Shown here: piece by piece, positions 54,708-64,000 of the stretch
How positions within the stretch are numbered: the first letter of the stretch is position 1
How the letters are laid out: every line of letters begins with the position of its first letter
From: Ferrimonas balearica DSM 9799
GTDB lineage: Bacteria > Pseudomonadota > Gammaproteobacteria > Enterobacterales > Shewanellaceae
Reading direction: 5' to 3'
DNA length: 64,000 nucleotides
NCBI RefSeq assembly: GCF_000148645.1
Contig: NC_014541.1
Location: 1,488,001 to 1,552,000, forward strand
Program-made: the position numbers and the translations under genes
Notes under the pieces: generated by a model
The model's database searches: none
What the model was told of the DNA's origin: nothing
What the model saw: the letters and a program-made list of their open reading frames with translations, nothing else

Positions 54708-54729
54708 CGGGGGCGGATTGACGCCCCCG
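54708..54729 (+). promoter_or_regulatory. Stem-loop after napC3
   Basis: CGGGGGCG pairs with CGCCCCCG around GATTGA. No T run follows, so it is at most a weak or Rho-assisted terminator or a 3'-end stabiliser. Confidence 0.5.
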
Positions 54730-54820
54730 ACCTCAGCCACCGCATCTGGTAGTTGCTACGCTTGGGAAGTTGTTGCACCATACCGCTTTTGATCGACCCC
54801 CCAAGCCCAAGAGGATGCGC

Positions 54821-56491
54821 ATGAGCCAGCCGGACACCGAGGTTCGTCCCAGCAACTTTATCCGCAACATTATTGACGAGGATCTGGCCTCCGGGAAGCA
54901 CACCACTGTGCACACCCGATTCCCGCCGGAGCCTAACGGTTACCTGCATATCGGTCATGCCAAGTCCATCTGTCTGAACTTTGGCATTGCCAAAGACTAC
55001 CAGGGTAAGTGCAACCTGCGTTTTGATGACACCAACCCGGTGAAAGAAGACATCGAGTATGTTGAGTCCATCAAGCGTGACGTCGAATGGCTGGGTTTCC
55101 AGTGGGACGGCGAGGTGTGCTACTCCTCCGATTATTTCGATACCCTGCACGGCTACGCGGTTGAGCTGATCGAGAAGGGCCTGGCCTACGTCGATGAGCT
55201 GAGCCCGGATGAGATCCGCGAGTACCGTGGCACTCTGAAAGAGCCGGGTAGAAACAGCCCCTACCGCGACCGCTCCGTCGAGGAAAACCTGGCGCTGTTC
55301 GACAAGATGAAGAACGGTGAGTTCGCCGAAGGCACCGCCTGTCTGCGTGCCAAGATCGACATGGCGTCCTCCTTTATGGTGATGCGCGATCCGGTGCTGT
55401 ACCGCATCAAGTTCGCTCACCACCACCAGACCGGTGATAAGTGGTGCATCTACCCGATGTACGACTTCACCCACTGCATCTCCGATGCGCTGGAAGGCAT
55501 TACCCACTCGCTGTGTACCCTGGAGTTCCAGGACAACCGTCGCCTGTACGACTGGGTGCTGGACAACATCAGCATCGAGTGTCACCCGCGTCAGTACGAG
55601 TTCAGCCGCCTGAATCTGGAATACACCGTGATGTCCAAGCGTAAGCTGAACCAGCTGGTGGTGGACAAGCACGTTTCCGGGTGGGATGACCCGCGTATGC
55701 CAACCATCTCCGGTCTGCGTCGTCGTGGTTACACCCCGGCGTCCATTCGTGAGTTCTGTAAGCGCATCGGCGTGACCAAGATGGATAACTTCGTCGAAAT
55801 GGGCATGCTGGAAGCCTGTATCCGCGATGACCTGAACCAGAACGCCCCGCGTGCGATGGCGGTACTGGACCCGGTTAAAGTGGTACTGGAAAACTTCCCG
55901 GCCGACCGCGTGGACACCCTGACCATCGCTAACCATCCCTCTGATGAGGCGATGGGCAGCCGTGATGTGCCCTTCACCCGTGAAGTGTTTATCGAAGCCG
56001 ATGACTTCCGTGAAGAGGCCAACAAGAAGTTCAAGCGTCTGGTACTGGGCAAGAAGGTGCGTCTGCGTGGCGCTTACGTGATCACCGCTGAACGCGTTGA
56101 GAAAGACGCCGATGGCAAGATCACCACCATCTTCTGTTCCGTGGACCTGGACACCCTGGGTGTTGATCCGGCCGATGGCGTTAAGCCGAAGGGCGTGATC
56201 CACTGGGTATCCGCCTCCCACGGCGTGCCTGCGGAAGTGCGTCTGTACGACCGCCTGTTCAGCGTGCCGAACCCGGGTGCCGGTGAACTGGAAGAGACCC
56301 TGAACGCCGACTCTCTGACCGTGGTGAGCAATGCCGTGGTAGAACCGGCTCTGGCCAGTGCCGAGGCAGAGAAAGCGTTCCAGTTCGAGCGTATGGGCTA
56401 CTTCTGCGCTGACAAGGAATCCACCGCTGAGCGACTGGTGTTTAACCGCACCGTGGGCCTGCGTGATTCCTGGGCCAAGATCGCCGATTAA
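54821..56491 (+). CDS. glnS: Glutaminyl-tRNA synthetase
   Basis: A 556-residue class I synthetase. The HIGH-type motif is [16 protein letters not shown] and the KMSKS-type motif is [11 protein letters not shown], both intact. The two C-terminal beta-barrel domains are present. ATG 54821 ([13 protein letters not shown]) is preferred because AAGAGG lies 6 bases upstream; earlier in-frame starts would lie on the Shine-Dalgarno. Confidence 0.97.
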   Translation: MSQPDTEVRPSNFIRNIIDEDLASGKHTTVHTRFPPEPNGYLHIGHAKSICLNFGIAKDYQGKCNLRFDDTNPVKEDIEYVESIKRDVEWLGFQWDGEVCYSSDYFDTLHGYAVELIEKGLAYVDELSPDEIREYRGTLKEPGRNSPYRDRSVEENLALFDKMKNGEFAEGTACLRAKIDMASSFMVMRDPVLYRIKFAHHHQTGDKWCIYPMYDFTHCISDALEGITHSLCTLEFQDNRRLYDWVLDNISIECHPRQYEFSRLNLEYTVMSKRKLNQLVVDKHVSGWDDPRMPTISGLRRRGYTPASIREFCKRIGVTKMDNFVEMGMLEACIRDDLNQNAPRAMAVLDPVKVVLENFPADRVDTLTIANHPSDEAMGSRDVPFTREVFIEADDFREEANKKFKRLVLGKKVRLRGAYVITAERVEKDADGKITTIFCSVDLDTLGVDPADGVKPKGVIHWVSASHGVPAEVRLYDRLFSVPNPGAGELEETLNADSLTVVSNAVVEPALASAEAEKAFQFERMGYFCADKESTAERLVFNRTVGLRDSWAKIAD

Positions 56492-56510
56492 GCGGTAATC
56501 CCATAAAAAG

Positions 56511-56536
56511 GGGAGGGCAGATGCCCTCCCTTTTTT
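56511..56536 (+). terminator. Terminator after glnS
   Basis: GGGAGGGC pairs with GCCCTCCC around AGAT, followed by six T residues. Confidence 0.92.
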
Positions 56537-56566
56537 GTTGCGGCAAGGTGCCGCGCGACAGGCAAT

Positions 56567-56590
56567 AAAAAACGCCGGCATTGGCCGGCG
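56567..56590 (-). terminator. Terminator after fur
   Basis: On the minus strand CGCCGGC pairs with GCCGGCG and is followed by six T residues. Confidence 0.88.
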
Positions 56591-56611
56591 TTCTGCTGTC
56601 TGGCTGACGAC

Positions 56612-57040
56612 TCAGTCGTTGTGGTTGCACTCTTCGTTGGTGCAGTGGCCATACAGGTAGAGGCTGTGATTGGTCAGCTTGATGTTGTGCTTGAGGGCAA
56701 TCTCGTGCTGGCGGCGTTCAATCACCTCGTCGGAGAACTCAATCACCTTACCGCAGTCCAGGCACACCAGATGGTCGTGGTGGTGCTGACTGGCCAGCTC
56801 AAACACCGCTTTACCACTTTCAAAGTGGTGACGGGACACGATGCCGGCATCGTCAAACTGGTTCAGTACGCGATACACGGTGGCCAGGCCAATCTCTTCG
56901 CCATGGTCCAACAGCAGCTTGTAGAGCTCTTCCGCGCTGATGTGTTGGTTTTCCGGGTTCTGCAGCAGCTCCAGGATTTTTACCCGCGGTAGGGTCACTT
57001 TAAGTCCGGCTTTCTTCAGTGCCTGATTTTCATCGGTCAT
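56612..57040 (-). CDS. fur: Ferric uptake regulator Fur
   Basis: A 142-residue iron-responsive repressor. The N-terminal winged helix contains KVTLPRVKILELLQNPE and AEELYKLLLDHGEEIGLATVYRVLNQ. The metal-binding part has HHHDHLVCLDCGKVIEF and a C-terminal HCTNEECNH. Together with the box at 50984-50998 it likely controls feoAB. It is monocistronic and convergent with glnS. Confidence 0.96.
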   Translation of the reverse strand: MTDENQALKKAGLKVTLPRVKILELLQNPENQHISAEELYKLLLDHGEEIGLATVYRVLNQFDDAGIVSRHHFESGKAVFELASQHHHDHLVCLDCGKVIEFSDEVIERRQHEIALKHNIKLTNHSLYLYGHCTNEECNHND

Positions 57041-57198
57041 GTTTGTCTCGTCTGTCTACTGGGCCGTCTACCGCGGCGGTATTCAGTCATTATATGGAGG
57101 CGGGCGGCAACATTAAACCACTCTCTACAGAAGGTTTTAAAGCTACGGGCTTGAAATGGCAAAAAAATAGTCTCAGCATGGTAAAAAATGGACAGTGA

Positions 57199-57921
57199 AT
57201 GAAGCGCATGTATCAGCGGATTGTTGTGTTGACTGGAGCCGGTATCTCCGCGGAATCCGGGATGAAAACCTTTCGTGCCGAGGACGGTTTGTGGGAGGCC
57301 CACCGGGTTGAGGATGTGGCGACACCGGAGGGGTATCGCAGAGATCCCGATCTGGTCAATCGGTTTTACAATCAGCGCTGGGAGCAGTTGAACAACGGCA
57401 TTGAGCCCAATCCAGCCCACCACGCTCTGGCTGAATTGGAAAAGCAGCTAGGCAAAGGGCTGCTGGTGGTCACTCAGAATATTGATGATCTGCACGAACG
57501 CGCTGGCAGTCGTCGCCTTATCCATATGCACGGTGAGCTGAACAAAGGCCGCTGTCCCCGCAGCCAGCAGGTATTCCCGCTGCTGGAACCTTTCGGTAAT
57601 GACAACCTCTGCACCTGTTGTGTGCCCGGCCAGGTGCTGCGTCCCCACGTGGTGTGGTTCGGCGAGATGCCGTTGGGACTGGATCGCATCTACCGGGCGC
57701 TGGAGCAGTGCGAGCTGTTTATCAGTATCGGAACTTCGGGCACCGTCTACCCCGCAGCAGGCTTTGTTGAGATGGCCAGCCATGGGGGCGCGGATACCCT
57801 GGAGATCAATCTCGAGCCCTCTGAAGTGCATAGCCAGTTCAGCCACCATCAGACCGGCCGGGCCGGTGAGCTGGTGCCCAAGCTGGTGGAGTGGATCAAA
57901 GCGGGCAATCGCTTCAGCTGA
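57199..57921 (+). CDS. cobB: NAD-dependent protein deacylase CobB (sirtuin)
   Basis: A 240-residue class III sirtuin that removes acetyl or succinyl groups from lysines. [21 protein letters not shown] and [12 protein letters not shown] bind NAD. HMHGEL holds the catalytic His. Zinc Cys are in GRCPRSQ and LCTCC. The FYNQR Tyr and Arg fit desuccinylase activity. Its N-terminus is short, as in the short CobB form. Confidence 0.95.
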   Translation: MKRMYQRIVVLTGAGISAESGMKTFRAEDGLWEAHRVEDVATPEGYRRDPDLVNRFYNQRWEQLNNGIEPNPAHHALAELEKQLGKGLLVVTQNIDDLHERAGSRRLIHMHGELNKGRCPRSQQVFPLLEPFGNDNLCTCCVPGQVLRPHVVWFGEMPLGLDRIYRALEQCELFISIGTSGTVYPAAGFVEMASHGGADTLEINLEPSEVHSQFSHHQTGRAGELVPKLVEWIKAGNRFS

Positions 57922-57939
57922 GCCCGCTTTTCATCCGGT

Positions 57940-59208
57940 TTAACTCAGTGCCCGGTAGATGGCGCCGGTTAATCGGGTCAGTTGCTCTGGGGTGATGATG
58001 TAGGGCGGCATGATGTAGACCAGCTTGCCAAACGGTCGGATCCACACGCCGTCCGCCACAAACCGCTTCTGAATCGCCGCCACATCGACCGCTGTGGTGG
58101 TTTCCACCACGCCTATGGCGCCAAACACCCTTACGTCCGCTACGGAGCTCAATGCACGGCAGGGGGACAGTTCGGTCTGGAGCTGGGCCTCAATCTGTCG
58201 TACCTGCGCCTGCCAATCGCCGCTGGCCAGCAAACCCATACTGGCCTCCGCCACGGCGCAGGCCAGCGGATTGCCCATAAAGGTTGGGCCATGCATAAAG
58301 ACGCCGGCCTCCGAGGCGCACACCCCCTCAGCGATGGCGTCACTGGCCAGGGTGGCGGCCAGGGTCATGGTGCCGCCGGTCAACGCTTTACCCAGGCAGA
58401 GTATGTCGGGCACCACATTGCTGTGTTGGTAGGCGAACAGCTCGCCAGTGCGACCAAAGCCGGTGGCGATTTCATCGAAGATCAGCACGATATTGTGACG
58501 GTCGCAGGCCTCCCGCAGGGCATCCAGATAAGCGGCACCGTAGAAACGCATGCCTCCGGCGCCCTGAACCATCGGCTCGACAATCACCGCTGCGGTGCGG
58601 GCGGCGTGCTCCGCCATCGCCGCGTCAATTGCGGCCCGGTCTTCAGGGTGCAATGGCTCGCCCAGCCCGGTTTGTGGCCGTGGCAGGAACTGGGCTTTGG
58701 GCAGGATGTCCCGAAACAGGCCATGCATGCCATTGACCGGGTCGCACACGCTCATGGCGGCGAAGGTGTCACCGTGGTAGCCCCCAAGAATGGTCATCAG
58801 TCCGGTTTTGTCCCTGCGACCACAACCCTGTTGGTATTGCAGCGCCATCTTCAGTGCGACTTCCACCGAGACGGAGCCGGAATCCGCCAGAAACACCTTG
58901 GTCAGGCTGGGGTGGGTCATCGCCACCAGACGCTGTCCCAGGGCCGTTGCGGGGCCGTGGGTCAGGCCGCCAAACATCACGTGGCTCATGCGGTCCAGCT
59001 GCGCTTTCGCGGCATTGACCAGCACCGGATGGCTGTAGCCATGGATGGTGGACCACCAACTGCTCATGCCATCAATCAGGCGTTCACCGCTTTCCAACTC
59101 AATGTGAACCCCTTCGGCCCTTGCGACCGGGTAGCAGGGCAGGGGATGGGTGGTGGAGGTGTAGGGGTGCCAGAGGTGGTCACGGTCAAACTGCAGATCG
59201 GCCTTCAT
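57940..59208 (-). CDS. bioA: Adenosylmethionine-8-amino-7-oxononanoate aminotransferase BioA
   Basis: A 422-residue PLP aminotransferase of biotin synthesis. The N-terminus HLWHPYTSTTHP, SWWSTIHGYSHP, IFDEIATGFGRTG and CLGKALTGG (PLP-binding Lys) are intact. The ATG at 59208 gives the usual length; an upstream TTG start is unlikely, though no clear Shine-Dalgarno is seen. It is divergent from bioBFCD. Confidence 0.95.
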   Translation of the reverse strand: MKADLQFDRDHLWHPYTSTTHPLPCYPVARAEGVHIELESGERLIDGMSSWWSTIHGYSHPVLVNAAKAQLDRMSHVMFGGLTHGPATALGQRLVAMTHPSLTKVFLADSGSVSVEVALKMALQYQQGCGRRDKTGLMTILGGYHGDTFAAMSVCDPVNGMHGLFRDILPKAQFLPRPQTGLGEPLHPEDRAAIDAAMAEHAARTAAVIVEPMVQGAGGMRFYGAAYLDALREACDRHNIVLIFDEIATGFGRTGELFAYQHSNVVPDILCLGKALTGGTMTLAATLASDAIAEGVCASEAGVFMHGPTFMGNPLACAVAEASMGLLASGDWQAQVRQIEAQLQTELSPCRALSSVADVRVFGAIGVVETTTAVDVAAIQKRFVADGVWIRPFGKLVYIMPPYIITPEQLTRLTGAIYRALS

Positions 59209-59251
59209 GGTTAAAAAATATCCATTAGTCAATTTGGTGCGGTGGTCGGCG

Positions 59252-59279
59252 TTGACAGTCTACCTGCTCACCGTATCCT
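59252..59279 (+). promoter_or_regulatory. Predicted bioB promoter
   Basis: A perfect -35 TTGACA (59252-59257) and -10 TATCCT (59274-59279) with a 16-base spacer lie about 40 bases before bioB. A BirA operator is expected here, but only a half-like TGTTTACT (59293-59300) is seen. Confidence 0.6.
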
Positions 59280-59316
59280 AGCCAACGATAACTGTTTACT
59301 CAGATGGAACTCCGTT

Positions 59317-60342
59317 ATGGCCCCGATCCGCCACGATTGGCAACTGGAAGAAGTCCAGGCCCTGCTTGCTAAGCCCCTGAATGACCTTCTCTTTGAAGCG
59401 CAAACCGTGCACCGTCAGCACTTTGATCCCAACCAGGTGCAGATCTCCCGGTTGCTCTCCATTAAAACCGGTGCCTGTCCGGAGGACTGCAAATATTGCC
59501 CCCAGAGCGCGCGCTACCACACCGGGCTGGAGACCGAGCAGTTGCTCGAGGTGGAAAAGGTGCTGACCGAAGCCCGCGCGGCCCGCGATGCCGGAGCCAG
59601 CCGCTTCTGCATGGGGGCTGCCTGGCGTAACCCGCGCGAGCGTGACATGCCCTATCTGCTGCAGATGGTGCGGGAGGTGAAGTCCATGGGCATGGAAACC
59701 TGCATGACTCTGGGCATGCTCAGCAGCGAGCAGGCCGAAGCCCTGGCGCAAGCCGGGCTGGATTACTACAACCACAATCTCGACACTTCGCCGGAGTTCT
59801 ATGGCGAGATCATCTCCACCCGCAGCTATGACGACCGCCTCAATACCCTCGATAACGTCCGCAAAGCGGGGATGAAGGTGTGTTCCGGCGGCATCCTCGG
59901 GATGGGTGAGCAGGCCAGTGACCGCGCCGGTCTGTTGGTGCAGCTGGCCAATATGGAGAAGCACCCGGAAAGTGTGCCGATCAACATGCTGGTGAAAGTG
60001 GCGGGTACGCCGATGGCCGAGCAGGACGACCTTGACCCGATTGAATTTGTCCGCGCCATCGCGGTGGCCCGCATCATGATGCCGCAATCCCACGTTCGCC
60101 TCTCGGCCGGCCGTGAAAACATGACCGAAGAGCTGCAGGCGATGTGTTTCTTTGCCGGCGCCAACTCCATCTTCTACGGCTGCAAACTGCTGACCACCGC
60201 CAACCCCAAGGAGAACAGCGATATGGCGCTGTTCGCCAAGCTGGGCCTGCGTCCGGAGCAGGGCGCACCGGTGCACCTTGAGAAGATGACCCCGGTGGCG
60301 CCCGCGCAGAAGGATGAGCTGTTCTACAATGCCGCCGATTGA
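59317..60342 (+). CDS. bioB: Biotin synthase BioB
   Basis: A 341-residue radical SAM enzyme that inserts sulfur into dethiobiotin. The SAM cluster motif [10 protein letters not shown] is intact. CMGAAWRNP and [12 protein letters not shown] are typical of the family, and the Cys and Arg of the second cluster (SGGILGMGE and RLSAGRENM) are present. ATG 59317 fits the family N-terminus. It is the first gene of bioBFCD. Confidence 0.97.
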   Translation: MAPIRHDWQLEEVQALLAKPLNDLLFEAQTVHRQHFDPNQVQISRLLSIKTGACPEDCKYCPQSARYHTGLETEQLLEVEKVLTEARAARDAGASRFCMGAAWRNPRERDMPYLLQMVREVKSMGMETCMTLGMLSSEQAEALAQAGLDYYNHNLDTSPEFYGEIISTRSYDDRLNTLDNVRKAGMKVCSGGILGMGEQASDRAGLLVQLANMEKHPESVPINMLVKVAGTPMAEQDDLDPIEFVRAIAVARIMMPQSHVRLSAGRENMTEELQAMCFFAGANSIFYGCKLLTTANPKENSDMALFAKLGLRPEQGAPVHLEKMTPVAPAQKDELFYNAAD

Positions 60343-61459
60343 TCCCTTTCAGCAGCGGGCTCAGGCTGACAGAGCTCGCCGCGAGGCTCAGGGATTGTGG
60401 CGGCAACGCCGGGTCATTGAGTCGTGCGACGGTCGTACCCTGCTGCATCAGGGGCGTCGCTACCTGCAGTTTGCCAGTAATGACTACCTCAACCTCGCGT
60501 TGGGCGGTGCCTCGCCCAGCGCCGAGGGGGCCGGCGCGTCTCCTTTGGTCACGGGCCAGCATCGTGCCCATGCCGAGCTGGAGCAGCAACTCTGCGCCCT
60601 GACCGGCTACCCGGCGGCGCTGTTGTTCAGTTCCGGCTTTGCCGCCAACTCAGCGCCCTTCAGCCTGTTGCAAAGCGGCGATAGGGTGCTGGCTGACAAA
60701 CTGAGCCACGCCTCGTTGATCGATGGCGCGCTGGCCAGTCCTGCCACCCTGCGCCGTTTCCCACACAATGACATGGACACCCTCGGCCACTGGCTGGCGC
60801 AGGCCGACAGCCCCACCCTGGTGGTGTCGGAATCGGTGTTCTCCATGGACGGTGATCGCGCTCCGATGGCGGAGATGGTGGCATTGTGTCAGCGCCATGG
60901 TGCCCTGAGCTGGCTGGACGACGCCCATGGCTTTGGCGTCATTGGCGAAAGCGGATTGGGGGCGGTGGAATCGGCGCGCCCCGACCTGCTGACCCTGACC
61001 TTCGGCAAAGTGCTTGGGGCCCAGGGCGCTGCGCTGCTGGGGCCTCAGTGGCTGATTGATGCCCTGTTGCAGTCGGCACGCCACTACATCTACTCCACTG
61101 CGCTGAGTGTTGATCAGGCCCGCCGTGTGAGCCATCAACTGTCGCGCCTGTTTGAGCCGGAGCATCGGCAGCGGCTGTGGCGCAATATCGACCGCTTCCA
61201 CGCCCTGGCCAAATCGGCCGGGCTGCCGGCTCTGGCCAGTGACAGCGCCATCGTTCCGGTGATCATCGGAGACAATGAACGGACACTGGCGGTGGCGGAC
61301 AAGCTGAAGGAGGCTGGCATCTGGGTCCCTGCCATCCGCCCGCCTACCGTGCCAAAGGGGCAGGGACGTCTGCGCATTGTGCTGACCGCCGCCCACACCG
61401 AAGCGGATATCGAGCGTCTGGTGGCCACCCTGGCCGGGATTCTGGAGGAAGGGGCATGA
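60329..61459 (+). CDS. bioF: 8-amino-7-oxononanoate synthase BioF
   Basis: A 376-residue PLP enzyme joining pimeloyl-thioester and alanine. [24 protein letters not shown] and [11 protein letters not shown] (PLP Lys) are visible. It overlaps bioB by 14 bases. The start could be 60314 instead of 60329; the latter keeps a Shine-Dalgarno-like AAGGA, although the spacing is long. Confidence 0.95.
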   Translation: MPPIDPFQQRAQADRARREAQGLWRQRRVIESCDGRTLLHQGRRYLQFASNDYLNLALGGASPSAEGAGASPLVTGQHRAHAELEQQLCALTGYPAALLFSSGFAANSAPFSLLQSGDRVLADKLSHASLIDGALASPATLRRFPHNDMDTLGHWLAQADSPTLVVSESVFSMDGDRAPMAEMVALCQRHGALSWLDDAHGFGVIGESGLGAVESARPDLLTLTFGKVLGAQGAALLGPQWLIDALLQSARHYIYSTALSVDQARRVSHQLSRLFEPEHRQRLWRNIDRFHALAKSAGLPALASDSAIVPVIIGDNERTLAVADKLKEAGIWVPAIRPPTVPKGQGRLRIVLTAAHTEADIERLVATLAGILEEGA

Positions 61460-62187
61460 GTGAGGCGGTAGCGGAGTGCTTTGGCCGCGCAGCGGCTGGC
61501 TATGATCAGCACGCCACGCTGCAACGTCGTGCGGCTGAGCGGTTGTTACAACAGGCCCGGCCCGCGGCGCAGTGGCTGGACCTCGGCACCGGCACCGGCT
61601 ATGTGGCCCGGGGCCTGCCCGCGCAACAAGTATTGGCCCTCGATCTGGCCCTGCCCATGCTGCAACAGGCCCAGTGTCTGGGCACGCCCAACCCGGTATG
61701 CGGAGACATTACCGCTTTGCCGGTGCAAGCCAGCAGCGTGGACGGCATCGCCGCCAATCTCTCGCTCCAGTGGTGTCGCCCCCTGTCGGAAACCCTGCCA
61801 AAGCTGGCAAAGGTGATACGTCCCGGTGGCCAGTTGCTGGCCACCCTGCCGCTGGCACACACCTTTCCTGAGTTGCAGCCGCTGGCACAACAAGGGGTGC
61901 TGGCCTGCAACCGGTTTGCTGATGAGGCCGGGTTAAGCCAGGTGCTGAGCCAGTCCGGTTGGGCTGAGTGGCAGCTGACCCCCTTTACCGAGGTGGTGCA
62001 CTTTGCCGATGTGCGCACCCTGCTGGCGCACTTTAAAGCGACCGGCGCGCACCACAGCGCCCAGCGCCAGGCCGGTCTGCGTGGCCGGGCCTGGTGGCGC
62101 CGCCTGAATGACCATTTGAACCAACACCGGCAAGCGCAGGGGATCCCATTAACCTGGCAGCTGGTGCTGGTGGAGGCAACGCGATGA
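61456..62187 (+). CDS. bioC: Malonyl-ACP methyltransferase BioC
   Basis: A 243-residue SAM-dependent methyltransferase that starts the pimeloyl pathway. WLDLGTGTGYVARGL binds SAM, and the N-terminal CFGRAAAGYDQHA is typical of BioC. ATGA overlaps join it to bioF and bioD, showing tight coupling. No bioH is in the window. Confidence 0.95.
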   Translation: MSEAVAECFGRAAAGYDQHATLQRRAAERLLQQARPAAQWLDLGTGTGYVARGLPAQQVLALDLALPMLQQAQCLGTPNPVCGDITALPVQASSVDGIAANLSLQWCRPLSETLPKLAKVIRPGGQLLATLPLAHTFPELQPLAQQGVLACNRFADEAGLSQVLSQSGWAEWQLTPFTEVVHFADVRTLLAHFKATGAHHSAQRQAGLRGRAWWRRLNDHLNQHRQAQGIPLTWQLVLVEATR

Positions 62188-62867
62188 TCTTCTTTGTTAC
62201 CGGTACCGACACCGAGGTGGGCAAAACCCGGGTGAGCGCCGGCCTGTTGGCGGCGGCCCGGCAGCAGGGCATGTCGTCACTGGGCTTAAAGCCAATTGCC
62301 GCAGGCTGCAAGCTGACCCCGGACGGATGGCACAACGAGGACGCGCTGGCGCTGATGGCGGCCAGCAGCCTGAAGCTGAGTTATGCCGAGGTAAACCCGA
62401 TTGCCCTGCAACCGCCCATTGCGCCCCACATTGCTGCGGCGGAAGCGGGCGAGTCCATTACGGTTGAGCGCCTCCGTGCCGCCATGCCCAGAGCCGCGAT
62501 GGCGGATGCCGGACTGTGTCTGGTGGAAGGCGCTGGCGGCTGGCGCTTGCCCATCGGGCCGGGTGGCACGCTGCCGGACTGGGTTTCCCGGGAGGGTTGG
62601 CCGGTAATTCTGGTGGTGGGGATGAAGCTGGGTTGTCTGAACCACGCCCTGTTGACCGCCGAGGCGATTCGGGCCGATGGGCTGACTCTGGCGGGCTGGG
62701 TCGCCAACCGGGTGGATCCGGATATGAGCCGTTATCAGGACAACCTGGCCACCCTGCAATCGATGCTGGCGGCCCCTCTGCTGGCCGAGGTGCCCTATCT
62801 CGGCAGTGACGAAACGGCCTGTGACCATCTGGCACAGGCCGTCAAAACCCTTACAGCAGGCGGCTGA
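62184..62867 (+). CDS. bioD: Dethiobiotin synthetase BioD
   Basis: A 227-residue ATP-dependent carboxylase. [18 protein letters not shown] is the P-loop motif and [11 protein letters not shown] the second conserved loop. It is the last gene of the bio operon. Its 3' end overlaps that of the convergent pepE by 17 bases, and no intrinsic terminator is visible there. Confidence 0.95.
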   Translation: MIFFVTGTDTEVGKTRVSAGLLAAARQQGMSSLGLKPIAAGCKLTPDGWHNEDALALMAASSLKLSYAEVNPIALQPPIAPHIAAAEAGESITVERLRAAMPRAAMADAGLCLVEGAGGWRLPIGPGGTLPDWVSREGWPVILVVGMKLGCLNHALLTAEAIRADGLTLAGWVANRVDPDMSRYQDNLATLQSMLAAPLLAEVPYLGSDETACDHLAQAVKTLTAGG

Positions 62868-63558
62868 GGTCCGCGCCGGGAGGCAGTGCCTGTTTCTGGG
62901 TGCTGCCCTGGAACAGGTAACCGGTTTTATCCCCCATCAACACCAGTGCATTGCCCTGACGCTTCAGGGCGGTGCCCTCCTGGATCCCAACCACCGGCAT
63001 CAGCGGGTCCACGCAGGTGAACTCCAGCAGGCGCTGTTCCCGGGTTTCACCGTGGTGCCCGGGGGGATGGTAATCGATGTAGTGGGGATTGAGCTGGAAT
63101 GGCACCAGTTGCAGGGCCGTGAAGCTGGGCGGCTGGATGATCGGCATATCATTGGTGGTGCGAATGCTGTCGCCAGCAACGTTGGAGCCGGCGCTCCAGC
63201 CGATGTAGTGAAGGCCGTTGGCCACCTGCTCGCGCAGAACCTCAACCAGGTTGTGGTGATACAGCTCATGCAGCAGATGGAAGGTGTTGCCGCCGCCCAC
63301 CATTACCCCATCGTACTCCCCCAATGCCGAGGCCGGATCGCTCAACTGGTGCGCGCTGTCGAGGGTAAAATCCAGCTCGGCCAGGGCGTCGACCACCTTA
63401 GCGTGGTAGTCGTCATAGCTGATGCTGACCCCGGCGTAGGGGATAAACAGCCAGCGACTGCCGGGTTCCACCAGATCGGCCATCCAGTTCAGGGCGTGAG
63501 AGAGGTAGGGGGTGTCATCCGCTTTCGAGCTGCTGAGCAGCAATAGGGAGAGGCTCAT
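62851..63558 (-). CDS. pepE: Alpha-aspartyl dipeptidase PepE
   Basis: A 235-residue S51 serine peptidase that cleaves Asp-Xaa dipeptides. The nucleophile motif GWSAGSN and [18 protein letters not shown] with the catalytic His are visible. Length is close to E. coli PepE. GGAG lies about 7 bases before the ATG. Confidence 0.93.
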   Translation of the reverse strand: MSLSLLLLSSSKADDTPYLSHALNWMADLVEPGSRWLFIPYAGVSISYDDYHAKVVDALAELDFTLDSAHQLSDPASALGEYDGVMVGGGNTFHLLHELYHHNLVEVLREQVANGLHYIGWSAGSNVAGDSIRTTNDMPIIQPPSFTALQLVPFQLNPHYIDYHPPGHHGETREQRLLEFTCVDPLMPVVGIQEGTALKRQGNALVLMGDKTGYLFQGSTQKQALPPGADLSRLL

Positions 63559-63747
63559 GATCGATCTCCGAAACGTCGATTTTGCTTTTAAAAATCAGAT
63601 GTTAACGCCAGTTTAGCAACTCTGTAATGGGGACGGAATGGCGAAAAGGGACTGAAAAGCCGGGATCACGTGCCAAGTGACCCTGATAGGAAGATCGGTT
63701 AGCACTAAAGATAGAACAGATTTCTCTGTTAGATCCATATCTTGTGG

Positions 63748-63775
63748 TTGTTATCGTCAAATAGTGCCATATACT
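63748..63775 (+). promoter_or_regulatory. Predicted promoter of a short leader or small RNA
   Basis: -35 TTGTTA (63748-63753), a 16-base spacer and -10 TATACT (63770-63775). Predicted start near 63782. Confidence 0.5.
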
Positions 63776-63781
63776 GATTAT

Positions 63782-63840
63782 CAACGTGGTTCGGTCTCCC
63801 AAACCGAGTTAATAAAGCCGCCTCCCCAGGGCGGCTTTTT
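63782..63840 (+). ncRNA. Candidate short RNA or htpX leader attenuator
   Basis: About 59 bases between a predicted promoter and an intrinsic terminator, with no gene inside. The RNA would have one small hairpin (TCGGT/ACCGA, 63791-63807) and then the terminator. htpX begins 116 bases after the terminator, so it may be an attenuated htpX leader or an independent small RNA. Confidence 0.4.
63814..63840 (+). terminator. Intrinsic terminator upstream of htpX
   Basis: AAAGCCGCC pairs with GGCGGCTTT around a 7-base loop and ends in five T residues. No plus-strand coding gene lies just upstream for it to serve. Confidence 0.8.
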
Positions 63841-63955
63841 CTTACGCCTCTATACGTTTCTTTACGTTTGCTGAGCTTGAAAAGCGCCGGTGGGATCCCG
63901 ATCATTCTGGCATGGGTGCCCGGAGCAGGGCGCCTGACCATGATTAGGAGAAACA

Positions 63956-64000
63956 ATGAAGCGCATCTTCCTCTTTTTGCTGACCAACCTGGCCGTTGTG
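63956..64000 (+). CDS. htpX: Protease HtpX, 5' end only
   Basis: Only the first 15 codons lie in the window. They read MKRIFLFLLTNLAVV, which matches the N-terminal first membrane helix of the HtpX heat-shock zinc protease. AGGAG lies 6 bases before the ATG. The catalytic part is outside the window. Confidence 0.75.
   Translation, partial: MKRIFLFLLTNLAVV

Noticed and set aside
59209-59316. A BirA operator between bioA and bioB.
   Set aside because: It is expected from biology, but I see only a half-like TGTTTACT and no matching partner at the usual spacing.
1-64000. tRNA genes, CRISPR arrays, insertion sequences or prophage.
   Set aside because: I looked for tRNA-like cloverleaf T-loops, regularly spaced repeats, transposase motifs and phage genes and saw none that held up.

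Overview
The window looks like a chromosomal stretch (GC roughly 60 percent, judged by eye) of a marine, metal-respiring gammaproteobacterium close to Shewanella, most likely Ferrimonas or a near relative. The reasons are the mtr/omc multihaem cytochrome locus followed by feoAB, the gammaproteobacterial bioA/bioBFCD arrangement, and E. coli-like housekeeping proteins (YbiT, YqhA, CpdB, CobB, Fur, GlnS, PepE). I see no tRNA, rRNA, IS element, prophage or CRISPR array.

Layout. 1-1.7 kb: an unrecognised two-domain protein. 1.7-6.1 kb: a molybdenum/tungsten-flavoured group (mogA, a small ORF, tupA, a modA-like gene, a porin). 6.1-8.6 kb: rimB, rimK and an AstE-like M14 hydrolase. 8.7-17.5 kb: mgtE, EamA-type transporters, rarD, a tandem NTF2-like protein, a GNAT remnant, a DUF1176 protein, ybiT and yqhA. 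17.6-20.2 kb: a HlyD/DUF2955/MarR export operon. 20.4-31.7 kb: lipoprotein CpdB, YhhN, an acyl-CoA ligase, fhs, two metallo-beta-lactamase-fold hydrolases and a glycerate kinase. 31.8-54.7 kb: the extracellular electron transfer locus. 54.8-64 kb: glnS, fur, cobB, bioA/bioBFCD, pepE and the first codons of htpX.

The central feature is the 23-kb respiratory locus. I count 83 CXXCH haem sites: two MtrA-type decahaems (20), five OmcA/MtrC-family surface lipoproteins (10, 10, 10, 10 and 11), and three NapC/NirT tetrahaems (12). Gene order matches the Shewanella mtrD-mtrE-mtrF / omcA / mtrC-mtrA-mtrB / feo arrangement as I know it, with additional surface cytochromes. The predicted path is menaquinol to NapC-type tetrahaems, to periplasmic MtrA/MtrD, through the MtrB/MtrE barrels, to surface lipoproteins and then metal oxides. 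The feoAB genes, with a good Fur box, sit beside the conduit and could take up the Fe(II) produced.

Four promoters in this locus (napC1, both stand-alone surface cytochromes, mtrC) carry a CRP-type palindrome at exactly the same distance from a -10 box, centred at -41.5 from the predicted start. The mtrDEF promoter lacks it. This shared architecture is the strongest new signal I found. A long hairpin in the tupA leader, a possible short RNA or attenuator before htpX, and the unrecognised first gene are secondary candidates.
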